Shown here piece by piece: positions 15,541 to 23,798 of a stretch of 36,137 nt of DNA. This DNA comes from a bacterium. GTDB taxonomy: Bacteria; UBA6262; WVXT01. Made by a program: the position numbers and the translations under genes. The notes under the pieces were generated by a model that was not told the DNA's origin, did no database searches, and was given only the letters and a program-made list of their open reading frames with translations. Each line of letters begins with the position of its first letter. Position 1 is the first letter of the stretch. The stretch is taken from positions 1 to 36,137 of the forward strand of contig DATKVN010000045.1 in NCBI GenBank assembly GCA_035530055.1, in the 5' to 3' direction.

Positions 15541-17508
15541 TTGAAAAATAGAGCCAATGAGAAAAATATCAACAGAACAATAATGGTCATCATATTGATA
15601 CTGGTTATTGGAACACCGCTTCTCTATGCAAGGTTTATCCATAATCCCTGGTTTATATCAACAATGAAGATAACGTTTATTCAGGTACTGGTCATTATAG
15701 GAACCGGTTTATATCTATTAACGGAAGGCAGATACAAATTAGTCAAAAGTGGATTGAACTATCCCATCATTGCTTATATAATTGCCTGTAGTATATCGTT
15801 ATTCTCTTCGGTCGATATTTACATTAGTGTATATAGCCTGTTCTCCATTGTTCTCCTTGCCGGGTTATACTCCCTTGCGTCAAATGTTATTAAGGATGGA
15901 AAACAGATAAGAAGAATAATGGTTTCATTAATCTTCGTTTCAGGGTTGATTTCAATCTACGGCATAGGTCAGTACTTTGGGATAGATTTGCTAAATTTAA
16001 AGGTTGTTGGAAGCGGTTATATTTCAGGCCCTTTTGAGAACCGAAATGTTCTGGCAAGCTTTCTGGTGTTTACCATGCCGGTAAGTGCAGGCCTTCTCTT
16101 TGAAAAAATTAGTAAAAAATTAAAGATAATAGTTGGTTTAGTCGCGATAATAACTCTGATTGCCTTAATTTATACACGCACCCGTGGAGCCTGGGTAGGA
16201 TTTATGGGAGCTATGGCCTTCTTTGCTGGCGCGAAACTGATGGCAGAGAGAGGGATGAAAAAAATTTTTAAGAGCCTGTTTGGCAAAAAATCTCTTATTA
16301 TTATTTCTTTAATGGTTATTTGCCTTGGTTTATTGATAAGATATGATTACAGGAAGCGCGGTTCTTTTACTAAGAAATTTCTCTCCATTGCTGACCTCAA
16401 AGATCCGGCGACAAGGCACAGATTTGTTATGTGGCGCACTGGCATTGACATAATAAAAGAGCACCCATTGTCAGGCACCGGTATTGGCACTTTTGAAAAG
16501 ATACATACAAAATATCAAAGTAAGTATCTCAGGACAAGGAAATACGGAAGGTTTGAGGGATTATCAAAGTTCATCCACAATGACTACCTGGAAATAACCG
16601 CAAATACGGGCATATTAGGTTTAGGAACCTTTCTCTGGCTTATTGTGACTCTCTACTGGACAGGCCTTAAGAGACTTAAGCAAATAAACAGGTCAACATA
16701 TTCTCCAAATTTACTCATCATCATTATGTCGAGTCTTACAGCAGTACTGATTCATAGCTTTTTCCATTACTCTTTCTATTTGCCAACAACAAGCATGTTA
16801 TTCTGGCTCTGGCTTGGGTTGTTAAATACTGGCAGTAGTAAATTAGAAAAAACTAAGGAGAATATCCGTCCTTCGATAATAAGACAGAGCGCAATAGTAG
16901 TCATAACCGTTCTTCTTCTGCTCTGGGGGACCAAGCCTTTTATGGCAAGTCTCTACTTTGACAGGGCAACTTACTATAGCATGAGCGGCGACTACGATAA
17001 AGCAATTGCTATGTATAAGAAGAGTATAAAGTTGAATCCTGTAGATGAGAAGGCACGTAATAATTTGGGAAATGTTTACAGGAATATAGGTCTATATGGA
17101 GAAGCAATGGAAAAGTACGATGAAGCCTTAAAGATTAATCCATATCTCGTCGAGGCCTACAATAATTTGGGCATCCTTTATGTTAACAAAGGCTTATACG
17201 AAGAGGCAATAAGAGAGTATATGCTTGCTCTGGAAATTAATCCTAATCTCGCAGGAGTACACAATAATTTGGGGAATATATACAGAAAAAAGGGCCTATA
17301 CGATAAAGCATTAAAGGAATACCAGGAAGCTGTAAATCTCGACCGTCGGCTTGTTGAAGCCTACAATAACCTTGGAGTTACCCTTGCTGAAATGGGAGAA
17401 CTGAGGGAGGCAGTGCGACAATTCAAGAAAGCCCTGCGGATTAATCCGAACTATGAACAGGCGAGATTGAACTTAAAGAAAGTAGAAGATATATTGAAGC
17501 AAAAGTGA
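15541..17508 (+). CDS. O-antigen ligase/polymerase-like membrane protein with C-terminal TPR repeats
   Basis: 655 residues. About ten to twelve membrane helices carry the Wzy_C/O-antigen-ligase signature: TRTRGAWVGF before the large loop, FVMWRTGIDIIKEHPLSGTG, and HNDYLEITANTGILGLG after it. The last about 185 residues are five tetratricopeptide repeats (for example ARNNLGNVYRNIGLYGEAM). The enzyme ligates or polymerises undecaprenyl-linked glycan on the outer face, and the TPRs may recruit partner proteins. The frame extends to GTG 15487 inside the previous gene. I prefer TTG 15541, which follows AAAAAGGA at about 7 nt and lies after the GT2 stop. Ligase and polymerase cannot be told apart by sequence alone. 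Confidence 0.88.
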   Translation: MKNRANEKNINRTIMVIILILVIGTPLLYARFIHNPWFISTMKITFIQVLVIIGTGLYLLTEGRYKLVKSGLNYPIIAYIIACSISLFSSVDIYISVYSLFSIVLLAGLYSLASNVIKDGKQIRRIMVSLIFVSGLISIYGIGQYFGIDLLNLKVVGSGYISGPFENRNVLASFLVFTMPVSAGLLFEKISKKLKIIVGLVAIITLIALIYTRTRGAWVGFMGAMAFFAGAKLMAERGMKKIFKSLFGKKSLIIISLMVICLGLLIRYDYRKRGSFTKKFLSIADLKDPATRHRFVMWRTGIDIIKEHPLSGTGIGTFEKIHTKYQSKYLRTRKYGRFEGLSKFIHNDYLEITANTGILGLGTFLWLIVTLYWTGLKRLKQINRSTYSPNLLIIIMSSLTAVLIHSFFHYSFYLPTTSMLFWLWLGLLNTGSSKLEKTKENIRPSIIRQSAIVVITVLLLLWGTKPFMASLYFDRATYYSMSGDYDKAIAMYKKSIKLNPVDEKARNNLGNVYRNIGLYGEAMEKYDEALKINPYLVEAYNNLGILYVNKGLYEEAIREYMLALEINPNLAGVHNNLGNIYRKKGLYDKALKEYQEAVNLDRRLVEAYNNLGVTLAEMGELREAVRQFKKALRINPNYEQARLNLKKVEDILKQK

Positions 17509-17512
17509 ATTT

Positions 17513-17530
17513 GTCCCGATTTATCGGGAT
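17513..17530 (+). repeat. Short palindrome TCCCGAT-TT-ATCGGGA
   Basis: A perfect 7-bp stem just after the ligase gene. The same core occurs twice in the repeat at 22055-22139. It may act as a weak terminator or mRNA stabiliser, though no T-run follows. Confidence 0.6.
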
Positions 17531-17558
17531 AGCAATTTGAGAGGCTGGATTCTAATTT

Positions 17559-18626
17559 ATGAGAGTTATCTTTCTAACGCAAACTTCAGAATTAGGACCT
17601 TCCAGTAGGCATCGCGTTTATCAGTATCTCGATTTCCTTAAAAGGGAAGGCGTAAATTTCAGAGTTAGCCCTGCTATTTCCTCTAATCATTTTACAAGAG
17701 TATATAACACCCATAGGCCTATCAATAAACTGCCATATTTTGGTCTAGTAGTATTGAAACGTTTAATAGATTTAACTATGATTGGAGCAGGCGACATTGT
17801 CTTTCTGCAGAAAGAAGTCCTGCCACACGCCTATCCTTTAATAGAAGGACTTATCAAGAAGTTGAACAGGAAATTAGTCTTCGATTTTGATGACGCTATC
17901 TTCCTTCTGCCACCGGGAAGGAGAAGTCCCCTTTATGATTTTCGGTATCGAGACAGCATCCCCAGAATTTTAGCTATGAGCGACTATGTTATTGCAGGGA
18001 ACGAATATTTGAAACAATATGCCTTAAGATTCAATGGAAACGTTGAAGTAATACCAACGTCTATTGATACTGAGATATATTGCGTTAAACGGAAAAATAG
18101 TAGGGACAAAATAAATATTGGTTGGATAGGGAGTCAAAGCACAGTATTTTACCTTGACCAGTTAAGGAATGTGTTTACAGCCCTTGCTAAAAGATACAAT
18201 ATCTGTCTAACTGTCATTGGTACAGGGGATTATAGAGTTGACGGGGTGGAAACAGTTGCCTTACCCTGGAGACGGGAGAGAGAGATTTCAGATTTGCAAT
18301 GTTTTGACATTGGGGTAGCCCCTCTTGTCAATGATGACTGGGCTTTGGGTAAGTGTGGATGTAAAGTCATTCAATATATGGGAGTGGGAATTCCAGCAGT
18401 TGCTTCTCCAGTGGGGATAAATGGTGAAATTATCGATGATGGTGTCAATGGCTTCTTGGCCGATTCTGATGCAGAATGGATTGACAAGTTATCGCAACTT
18501 ATTGAGAACGAAGTTCTAAGAGAGAGATTTGGTTTCATGGGTCGAAAGACAATCGAGGAAAGATATTCGGTTAAAATTAACGCTCCCAAACTTCTTGAAA
18601 TTTTGCACAGGGTTAATAAAATGTAG
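17559..18626 (+). CDS. GT4 family glycosyltransferase
   Basis: 355 residues with a GT-B fold. The N-terminus MRVIFLTQTSELGPSSRHR and the segment KLVFDFDDAIFLLPPGRRS mark a GT4 subgroup that acts on lipid-linked glycans. The donor-side domain has INIGWIGSQSTVFYLDQL, DIGVAPLVNDDWALGKCGCK and VGIPAVASPVGINGEIIDDGVNGFL, where the usual E-x7-E region is modified to a 'GKCGCKV' variant. The ribosome site is weak (GAGAGG about 15 nt before the ATG), so the start rests on the family N-terminus. The TAG stop is provided by the composite repeat that follows. Donor and acceptor are unknown. Confidence 0.85.
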   Translation: MRVIFLTQTSELGPSSRHRVYQYLDFLKREGVNFRVSPAISSNHFTRVYNTHRPINKLPYFGLVVLKRLIDLTMIGAGDIVFLQKEVLPHAYPLIEGLIKKLNRKLVFDFDDAIFLLPPGRRSPLYDFRYRDSIPRILAMSDYVIAGNEYLKQYALRFNGNVEVIPTSIDTEIYCVKRKNSRDKINIGWIGSQSTVFYLDQLRNVFTALAKRYNICLTVIGTGDYRVDGVETVALPWRREREISDLQCFDIGVAPLVNDDWALGKCGCKVIQYMGVGIPAVASPVGINGEIIDDGVNGFLADSDAEWIDKLSQLIENEVLRERFGFMGRKTIEERYSVKINAPKLLEILHRVNKM

Positions 18627-18708
18627 CTGTAGAGCGATAGCTCTGTATTGTAGGGGCGACACTCTGTGGTCGCCCAAAGAGAGGGACGGCACAGAGTCCG
18701 TCCCCTAC
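18622..18708 (+). repeat. Composite palindromic repeat, copy 2
   Basis: Same order as 62-151: a GTAGC hairpin (core GAGCGATAGCTC), then GTAGGGG (18650-18656) to CCCCTAC (18702-18708) with the same internal stems. As in copy 1, its first TAG terminates the preceding gene. It separates two GT4 genes and lies just before the ribosome site of the second. Confidence 0.85.
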
Positions 18709-18717
18709 AGGAAAGAG

Positions 18718-19911
18718 ATGAGAAAAATTAAAGTACTGCATATCATTACTCGTTTAATTTTGGGTGGGGCACAGGAAAATACAATATTTACTGTTTGGGG
18801 CTTAAATAAGAACGAATATTATGAGGTAGAGTTAGCGACAGGACCGCCCATCGGGCCGGAAGGAAGTCTAATAGAGGAAGCTGAAAAGAGAGGAATTAAG
18901 TTAAAGATAATACCCCATATGAGAAGAGAAATCAATCTTGTTCGAGATGTCTTAGCCTTTATTGAACTATATCTTTTGATTAGAAAAGGGAAGTATACAA
19001 TAGTCCATACTCACAGCTCTAAAGCCGGTGTTCTGGGTCGATTGGCTGCCAGGATAGCAGGTGTGAAGATAATAATTCACAGTGTTCATGGCCTGCCTTT
19101 CTTTGAGTATCAGAACAAATTCTTAAATTACATCTATATTTTATGTGAAAGGTTCGTCGCTCTTTTTACTGATAGGCTAATTTCAGTATGTGATGCAATG
19201 GCGAGAAAGGCAATAGCAGCTGGTGTAGCTAAGGAGGACAAATTTATAATCATTTACAGTGGCATAGAACTGGAACATTATTCTAACAGTGACGTTTTAA
19301 TAGCCGAAAAGCAAAAAGAGTTGAATTTGGACCCTGATGTTCCAGTTGTGGGAAACATATCTCGCCTCTTCGAGTTTAAAGGTCACAACTATTTCCTGGA
19401 GGCTGCTTCTCAGGTAGTGGAGGTTTTTCCGGAAGCGAAGTTCCTCTTAGTGGGGGATGGTATCCTGAGGGAGAGATTAATACGCCAGGCAGAAGATTTG
19501 AAAATAAGAGATAATATTGTGTTCACTGGACTTGTAGAACGAAAAGAGATTCCGAAACTAATATCAGTTATGGATGTCGTTGTTCACACATCATTGAGAG
19601 AGGGACTCCCCCGAGTCTTGCCGGAGGCGTTAGCAATGGCTAAGCCGGTTATAGCATTTGAGATAGATGGAATGCCGGAGATAATAAAAGATGGAGAGAA
19701 CGGCTATTTGATTCCTCCCAAGGATTCAAGAAAGTTAGCTAACTCTATTATCCATCTTTTGAAGGATAAAGAAAAAGCAAGAAGAATGGGAGAAGCTGGA
19801 CGAAGCATGGTCAATCCTGCTTTTGAGCTGGAAGTGATGGTGGAGCGCATCAGTGACGTTTATAAAGAGTCAATTGAAGAGAGAGGCGGTGTCTTCAAAT
19901 GGTGGCATTAA
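18718..19911 (+). CDS. GT4 family glycosyltransferase (glycosyl transferase group 1)
   Basis: 397 residues. VLHIITRLILGGAQENTI is the classic GT4 N-terminus, and the HTHSSKAGVLGRLAARIAG segment follows. The C-terminal Rossmann domain shows VGNISRLFEFKGHNYFLEA, FLLVGDGILRERL, and the retaining-enzyme E-x7-E motif in EALAMAKPVIAFEIDGMPEII. ATG 18718 is chosen because AGGAAAGAG lies just before it and the protein matches from there. The longer frame from 18529 would run through the end of the previous gene and the whole repeat. The last 13 nt overlap the next gene, so translation is coupled. Confidence 0.92.
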   Translation: MRKIKVLHIITRLILGGAQENTIFTVWGLNKNEYYEVELATGPPIGPEGSLIEEAEKRGIKLKIIPHMRREINLVRDVLAFIELYLLIRKGKYTIVHTHSSKAGVLGRLAARIAGVKIIIHSVHGLPFFEYQNKFLNYIYILCERFVALFTDRLISVCDAMARKAIAAGVAKEDKFIIIYSGIELEHYSNSDVLIAEKQKELNLDPDVPVVGNISRLFEFKGHNYFLEAASQVVEVFPEAKFLLVGDGILRERLIRQAEDLKIRDNIVFTGLVERKEIPKLISVMDVVVHTSLREGLPRVLPEALAMAKPVIAFEIDGMPEIIKDGENGYLIPPKDSRKLANSIIHLLKDKEKARRMGEAGRSMVNPAFELEVMVERISDVYKESIEERGGVFKWWH

Positions 19912-20882
19912 TAACTGGAGGAGCTGGTTTCATTGGCTCACACGTAGCTGAACAACTCCTCAAAATGGGAAATAGAGTTCTGGTAATTGACGACCTTTCC
20001 ACTGGAAAGAAAGAGAATATCGACCATCTGGAAGTAGACGAAAAATTTTCATTTATTCAGGGCACTATCCTGAATGAGCCACTAATGGAGAGATTGGTCG
20101 ACGAGTGCGATATAATCTACCATCTGGCAGCTGCTGTGGGTGTAGAGTTCGTCATTGGCAATCCCATAAGGTCGATAGAAATTAACGTTCTGGGAACAGA
20201 GTTAGTACTGAGGCTGGCAGAGAAGAATAAAAAGAAGGTAATAATTGCTTCATCCTCAGAAATTTATGGGAAAAATCAGAAGGAAGTTTTCACAGAGAGC
20301 GATGGTAGGGTATTGGGAACAACACTTACCCATAGGTGGAGCTATTCCTGCAGCAAAGCTTTGGGTGAATTTTTAGCTTTAGCCTATTGGCGGGAGAAGC
20401 ACTTGCCCATCATAATAGTAAGACTTTTCAACACCTGCGGTCCCAGACAGACAGGGAAGTATGGGATGGTTGTGCCGAGATTCATTGAACAGGCCCTTTC
20501 TGGAAAACCTATTACTATTTGTGGTGATGGAAATCAGACCAGAAGTTTCGCTTATGTAAGTGATGTTGTAAATGGAATGGTTAGATTAGGCAGCCATCCT
20601 GGGGCAGTGGGAGAAATCTTTAATTTAGGAGGTAAGGAAAAGATTACCATTTCTGATTTAGCCAAGAAAATAAAGAGATTTACCAAAAGTAATTCGGAGA
20701 TAGTTTACCTGCCCTACGAAGAGGTTTATGGAAAAGGCTTTGAAGATATGAGACATCGAATACCCGATACTACTAAGCTCCGCAATCTAATTGGTTATGT
20801 GCCGAGGGTAGGGCTGGATGATGCTTTCAAAAAAACTATTGAATACCATAGAGACAAAAAGAACGTGGAAACTTATCCCTAA
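19899..20882 (+). CDS. NAD-dependent nucleotide-sugar epimerase/dehydratase (extended SDR)
   Basis: 327 residues with the NAD-binding TGGAGFIGSHVAEQL at the N-terminus, HLAAAVGVEFV, SSSEIYG and the catalytic Y-x3-K in YSCSKALGE. RLFNTCGPRQTGKYGMVVPRF and GDGNQTRSFAYVSDV are typical of UDP-glucuronate decarboxylase and UDP-glucose 4-epimerase-like enzymes. It makes an activated sugar for the glycan locus in the cytosol. The overlap with the preceding GT4 indicates an operon. TTHRWS-like residues before the Tyr match UDP-xylose synthase relatives, but the exact reaction is not certain. Confidence 0.88.
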   Translation: MVALITGGAGFIGSHVAEQLLKMGNRVLVIDDLSTGKKENIDHLEVDEKFSFIQGTILNEPLMERLVDECDIIYHLAAAVGVEFVIGNPIRSIEINVLGTELVLRLAEKNKKKVIIASSSEIYGKNQKEVFTESDGRVLGTTLTHRWSYSCSKALGEFLALAYWREKHLPIIIVRLFNTCGPRQTGKYGMVVPRFIEQALSGKPITICGDGNQTRSFAYVSDVVNGMVRLGSHPGAVGEIFNLGGKEKITISDLAKKIKRFTKSNSEIVYLPYEEVYGKGFEDMRHRIPDTTKLRNLIGYVPRVGLDDAFKKTIEYHRDKKNVETYP

Positions 20883-20903
20883 AGAAAGGGGGTTTGGTTA
20901 AAA

Positions 20904-22019
20904 ATGTGGAGTTTTATTTACTTGTATGTATTTTGTTTTTCCCTTTTGTTGAGCCTATTGTTGACGCCCTGGACAAAGAGGTTGGCCCTCAAGTTCAAAG
21001 TTCTGGACTATCCCGGAGAGAGAAAGTTACAAGGTAAACCGATGCCTTTATTAGGTGGGCTGGCAATCTTTCTCGCCTTTCTTGTTACCATAGTAGTAAA
21101 CATTCTTATTCTACTCATAATAAAGTCGAACCCGGGATTTCTCAATCTTCTGCCGAGCGACGTTGGTTCGACCCTTATGAGGAACCTTCCCAGATTCTTA
21201 AGAGTGTTGCCACAATTAATCGGTATTCTACTGGGAGGGATTGTCATACTTCTATTAGGTTTGATAGATGATATAAAGGGCTTAAGACCAGAGACCAAAA
21301 TTTTGGGTCAGGTCCTGGTAATTTTGCCACTCATTACGCTGGGAGTCAGGATTACGCTCTTTATACCAAGTTTTTTTATTAGTAGCCTGATAACTCTCCT
21401 GTGGATGGTGGCTATCATCAATGCTTTCAATCTTTTAGACAATATGGACGGCTTGACCACGGGTGTAGGGCTTATTGCTTGTTTCATCTGCTTTATAGTA
21501 ACTTCTCAACAACATCAGACCTTTACCAGTATTGCCCTTCTTGCTTTTGCTGGTGCGCTTCTGGGATTTCTTCGCTACAATTTTAGTCCAGCAAAAATAT
21601 TTTTAGGTGATGCGGGAAGTATGTTCATCGGTTATATGCTGGCTGTTCTGACAATAACTACTTCCTACTATAGGGAAGGTTTTCCGACTCATTTACCAGT
21701 AGTTATGCCCATCTTGATATTGGCAGTTCCCATCTTTGATACACTTTCAGTTATTTCAATAAGAATTAAGAGAAAAGAACCGATATTTGGTGGAGATAAA
21801 AACCACTTTTCCCATCGTTTAGTCGCCCTGGGATTCAGCCAGAGAGGGGCAGTCCTTTTTATCTATTTAATAACTTTCTGTTTAGGAATTACAGCTACCC
21901 TGCTTACTCAGGTAAATATTTTAGGAGGGATTATTATTTTTATTCAGGCAGCGCTTGTTCTAACCATTATTGCTCTTTTGGAGAGTGTTGCAAAAAGAGA
22001 GAGAGGGATGAAGGGATAG
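20904..22019 (+). CDS. WecA/TagO-like undecaprenyl-phosphate sugar-1-phosphate transferase
   Basis: 371 residues with about ten to eleven membrane helices, MraY/WecA family. It starts the glycan by moving a HexNAc-1-phosphate to undecaprenyl phosphate on the inner membrane face. Conserved blocks are DYPGERKLQGKPMPLLGG (near residue 33), GLIDDIKGLRPETKILGQ (DD motif), NAFNLLDNMDGLTTGVG, IFLGDAGSMFIGYML and the His-containing loop GGDKNHFSHRLVALGFS. The loop lacks the MraY peptide-specific pattern, so a WecA/TagO/WbcO role is preferred. GGGGG lies upstream of the ATG. No polyisoprenyl-phosphate hexose transferase is seen here, which supports this as the initiating enzyme. Confidence 0.93.
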   Translation: MWSFIYLYVFCFSLLLSLLLTPWTKRLALKFKVLDYPGERKLQGKPMPLLGGLAIFLAFLVTIVVNILILLIIKSNPGFLNLLPSDVGSTLMRNLPRFLRVLPQLIGILLGGIVILLLGLIDDIKGLRPETKILGQVLVILPLITLGVRITLFIPSFFISSLITLLWMVAIINAFNLLDNMDGLTTGVGLIACFICFIVTSQQHQTFTSIALLAFAGALLGFLRYNFSPAKIFLGDAGSMFIGYMLAVLTITTSYYREGFPTHLPVVMPILILAVPIFDTLSVISIRIKRKEPIFGGDKNHFSHRLVALGFSQRGAVLFIYLITFCLGITATLLTQVNILGGIIIFIQAALVLTIIALLESVAKRERGMKG

Positions 22020-22054
22020 TTATCGGAGTCGCTCAGTCAGTAAATTAGAAAAAG

Positions 22055-22139
22055 ATGTCATTGCGAGGCGAAGCCGTGGTCCCGATGAATCGGGACTTCG
22101 CTCCTTTTCCCGATTTTCAATCGGGACTGGCAATGACAT
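22055..22139 (+). repeat. GTCATTGCGAGG-type palindromic element
   Basis: Ends ATGTCATTGC (22055-22064) and GCAATGACAT (22130-22139) are perfect inverted repeats. Inside are two stems, GTCCCGAT/ATCGGGAC (22079-22096) and CCCGATT/AATCGGG (22109-22125). Elements starting 'GTCATTGCGAGG' are widespread in many bacterial genomes, and translations of them often appear as false N-termini. The frame of the next gene reads through it but does not start there. Confidence 0.85.
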
Positions 22140-22183
22140 TTGTAGATTATCCCTTCATCCTTAGAATTCTAAGAGGTAGGAAT

Positions 22184-22960
22184 ATGTTTTCCAACGTTAT
22201 AGAACTCTATCGCTATCGGGCATTAATTATGAGTCTCGTCTTAAAAGAAGTGAAGCTTCGCTATCAGGGTTCAGTTCTGGGGTTCCTCTGGACATTTTTG
22301 AATCCTCTCCTTTTGATGTGTGTCTATACAATCGTATTCTCCATCTTTCTTAGAATTAGGGTTGAGAATTATCCCGTATTCTTATTTTGTGGGCTCATTC
22401 CCTGGGTGTGGTTCTCTACCTCAATTTTGGAGGGAGCAGACTCTATAGTCAGGGGTGGTGACCTCATTACCAGGGCTCTATTCCCTCCACAGGTTCTGCC
22501 CTCTGTAACCGTCTTTTCCAACCTGGTAAATTTTGTTTTCAGCCTTCCCTTGCTATTTATTTTCCTCCTACTTTTTAAGGTTAAGACTGGTATTGCCTTA
22601 ATTAGCTTGCCAATAGTAATGATAATCCAAGCAGTTTTTACTATGGGGTTAGTTTTGATGGTCTCTGCTCTAAATGTCCATTTTCGAGATATTCAACATA
22701 TACTTGGCAATGTAATTATAATGTGGTTTTTTGCCACACCAATTTTGTATCCTATGACTTCAATACCGGTAAAGCTTAGGTTTATAACCGTTATAAATCC
22801 CATGTCCACGTTAATTAAAGCTTATCGGGACATCCTATTTTACAGACAGTTTCCCAACTGGCGCGTTCTGGGAATTACACTCTGTTTTGGATTTTTAGTA
22901 TTCTTTTTAGGGAATTTGATATTCAATAGGTATAAAGAGTCGTTTCCCGAAGAGGTCTAA
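22184..22960 (+). CDS. wzm: ABC-2 type polysaccharide export permease (Wzm/TagG-like)
   Basis: 258 residues with six predicted membrane helices. It is the channel subunit that moves an undecaprenyl-linked glycan across the inner membrane. KEVKLRYQGSVLGFLWTFLNPLL near residue 24 is the amphipathic N-terminal signature of Wzm/RfbA/KpsM permeases. RALFPPQVLPSVTVFSNLVNF and NVHFRDIQHILGNVIIMWFFATPILYP are further family blocks. The frame is open from 22055, but AGAGG at 22172-22176 and the family N-terminus MFSNVIELYRYR give ATG 22184. The ATPase gene follows after 1 nt. Confidence 0.95.
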   Translation: MFSNVIELYRYRALIMSLVLKEVKLRYQGSVLGFLWTFLNPLLLMCVYTIVFSIFLRIRVENYPVFLFCGLIPWVWFSTSILEGADSIVRGGDLITRALFPPQVLPSVTVFSNLVNFVFSLPLLFIFLLLFKVKTGIALISLPIVMIIQAVFTMGLVLMVSALNVHFRDIQHILGNVIIMWFFATPILYPMTSIPVKLRFITVINPMSTLIKAYRDILFYRQFPNWRVLGITLCFGFLVFFLGNLIFNRYKESFPEEV

Positions 22961-22961
22961 A

Positions 22962-23792
22962 TTGGTTGCAGTTAAATTGAAAAATGTTTCAAAAGTGTTT
23001 GCCAGGCAAGTATTAAAGAGAAAGTATACCACACTCAGGGAGACCCTCCTACATTTTGACTGGCTGAAAAATAGGAGAAAGGTGAGATATGTTGATGCCT
23101 TAAAAGATATCAATTTGACAATAGAAAGAGGAGAAAGTGTTGGAATCATCGGAATGAATGGTTCGGGTAAAAGCACTCTCCTTAAATTATTGGCAGGGAT
23201 ATATAAGCCCGATTCAGGCAAAGTATACGTTAAGGGAAGGGTTGCTTCTCTGATTGGATTGGGAATAGGTTTCCATCCTGGATTTACAGGCAGGGAGAAT
23301 ATCTTCATTAATGGTATAATTTTGGGCCTTTCAAAGAAAGAAATAAAGAGAATATTTAATGATATTGTGAAATTTGCTGAACTCGAAGATTATATTGATG
23401 AGCCTGTAAGGATCTATTCTGACGGAATGTTTATGCGCCTTGGATTTTCGATAGCTATTAATATAGACCCTGATATCTTATTAATTGATGAAATCCTGGC
23501 TGTGGGAGATGAATATTTCCAGCATAGATGTGCAGAGAGAATTGCCGATTTCAGAAAGCTAGATAAGACTATGGTGATTGTGAGCCATGAATTGGAAGCA
23601 ATTGAAAAATGGTGCGATAGAGTGGTTTGGCTGGATGGGGGTATCATAAAAGAAGTTGGAATTCCTGGTAAAGTGATAGATTCTTATCGGAAAGCCATTG
23701 TAGAAAAAGAAGGGAAGATACTATCAGAAACAAGGAGTAGCGAGGTAGAGCTCCACATCACGGCACCGCAAATAGTGCTGGACCAGAGGTAG
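22962..23792 (+). CDS. wzt: ABC transporter ATPase for polysaccharide export (Wzt/TagH-like)
   Basis: 276 residues, the cytosolic ATPase paired with Wzm. Walker A is GMNGSGKS (64-71) and Walker B ILLIDEILAVGDE. The signature is YSDGM, a variant of the YSSGM seen in polysaccharide exporters, and VIVSHELEAI holds the switch His. Only a short tail follows the ATPase domain, so the glycan-binding C-terminal domain of O9a-type Wzt is missing. Export would then not depend on a chain-terminating cap (inference). Start TTG 22962 has GAAGAGGT overlapping the wzm stop region. The tail residues RSSEVEL (258-264) share the AGGAGTAGC opening of the palindromic repeats discussed elsewhere. Confidence 0.95.
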   Translation: MVAVKLKNVSKVFARQVLKRKYTTLRETLLHFDWLKNRRKVRYVDALKDINLTIERGESVGIIGMNGSGKSTLLKLLAGIYKPDSGKVYVKGRVASLIGLGIGFHPGFTGRENIFINGIILGLSKKEIKRIFNDIVKFAELEDYIDEPVRIYSDGMFMRLGFSIAINIDPDILLIDEILAVGDEYFQHRCAERIADFRKLDKTMVIVSHELEAIEKWCDRVVWLDGGIIKEVGIPGKVIDSYRKAIVEKEGKILSETRSSEVELHITAPQIVLDQR

Positions 23793-23798
23793 GATAGA

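Noticed and set aside
22055-22183. N-terminal extension of the Wzm permease
   Set aside because: It consists of translated GTCATTGCGAGG-type repeat; the ribosome site and family N-terminus begin at 22184.
23734-23760. GTAGC-type repeat in the wzt tail
   Set aside because: It shares GGAGTAGC but has only a 3-4 bp stem, so I did not list it as a repeat feature.
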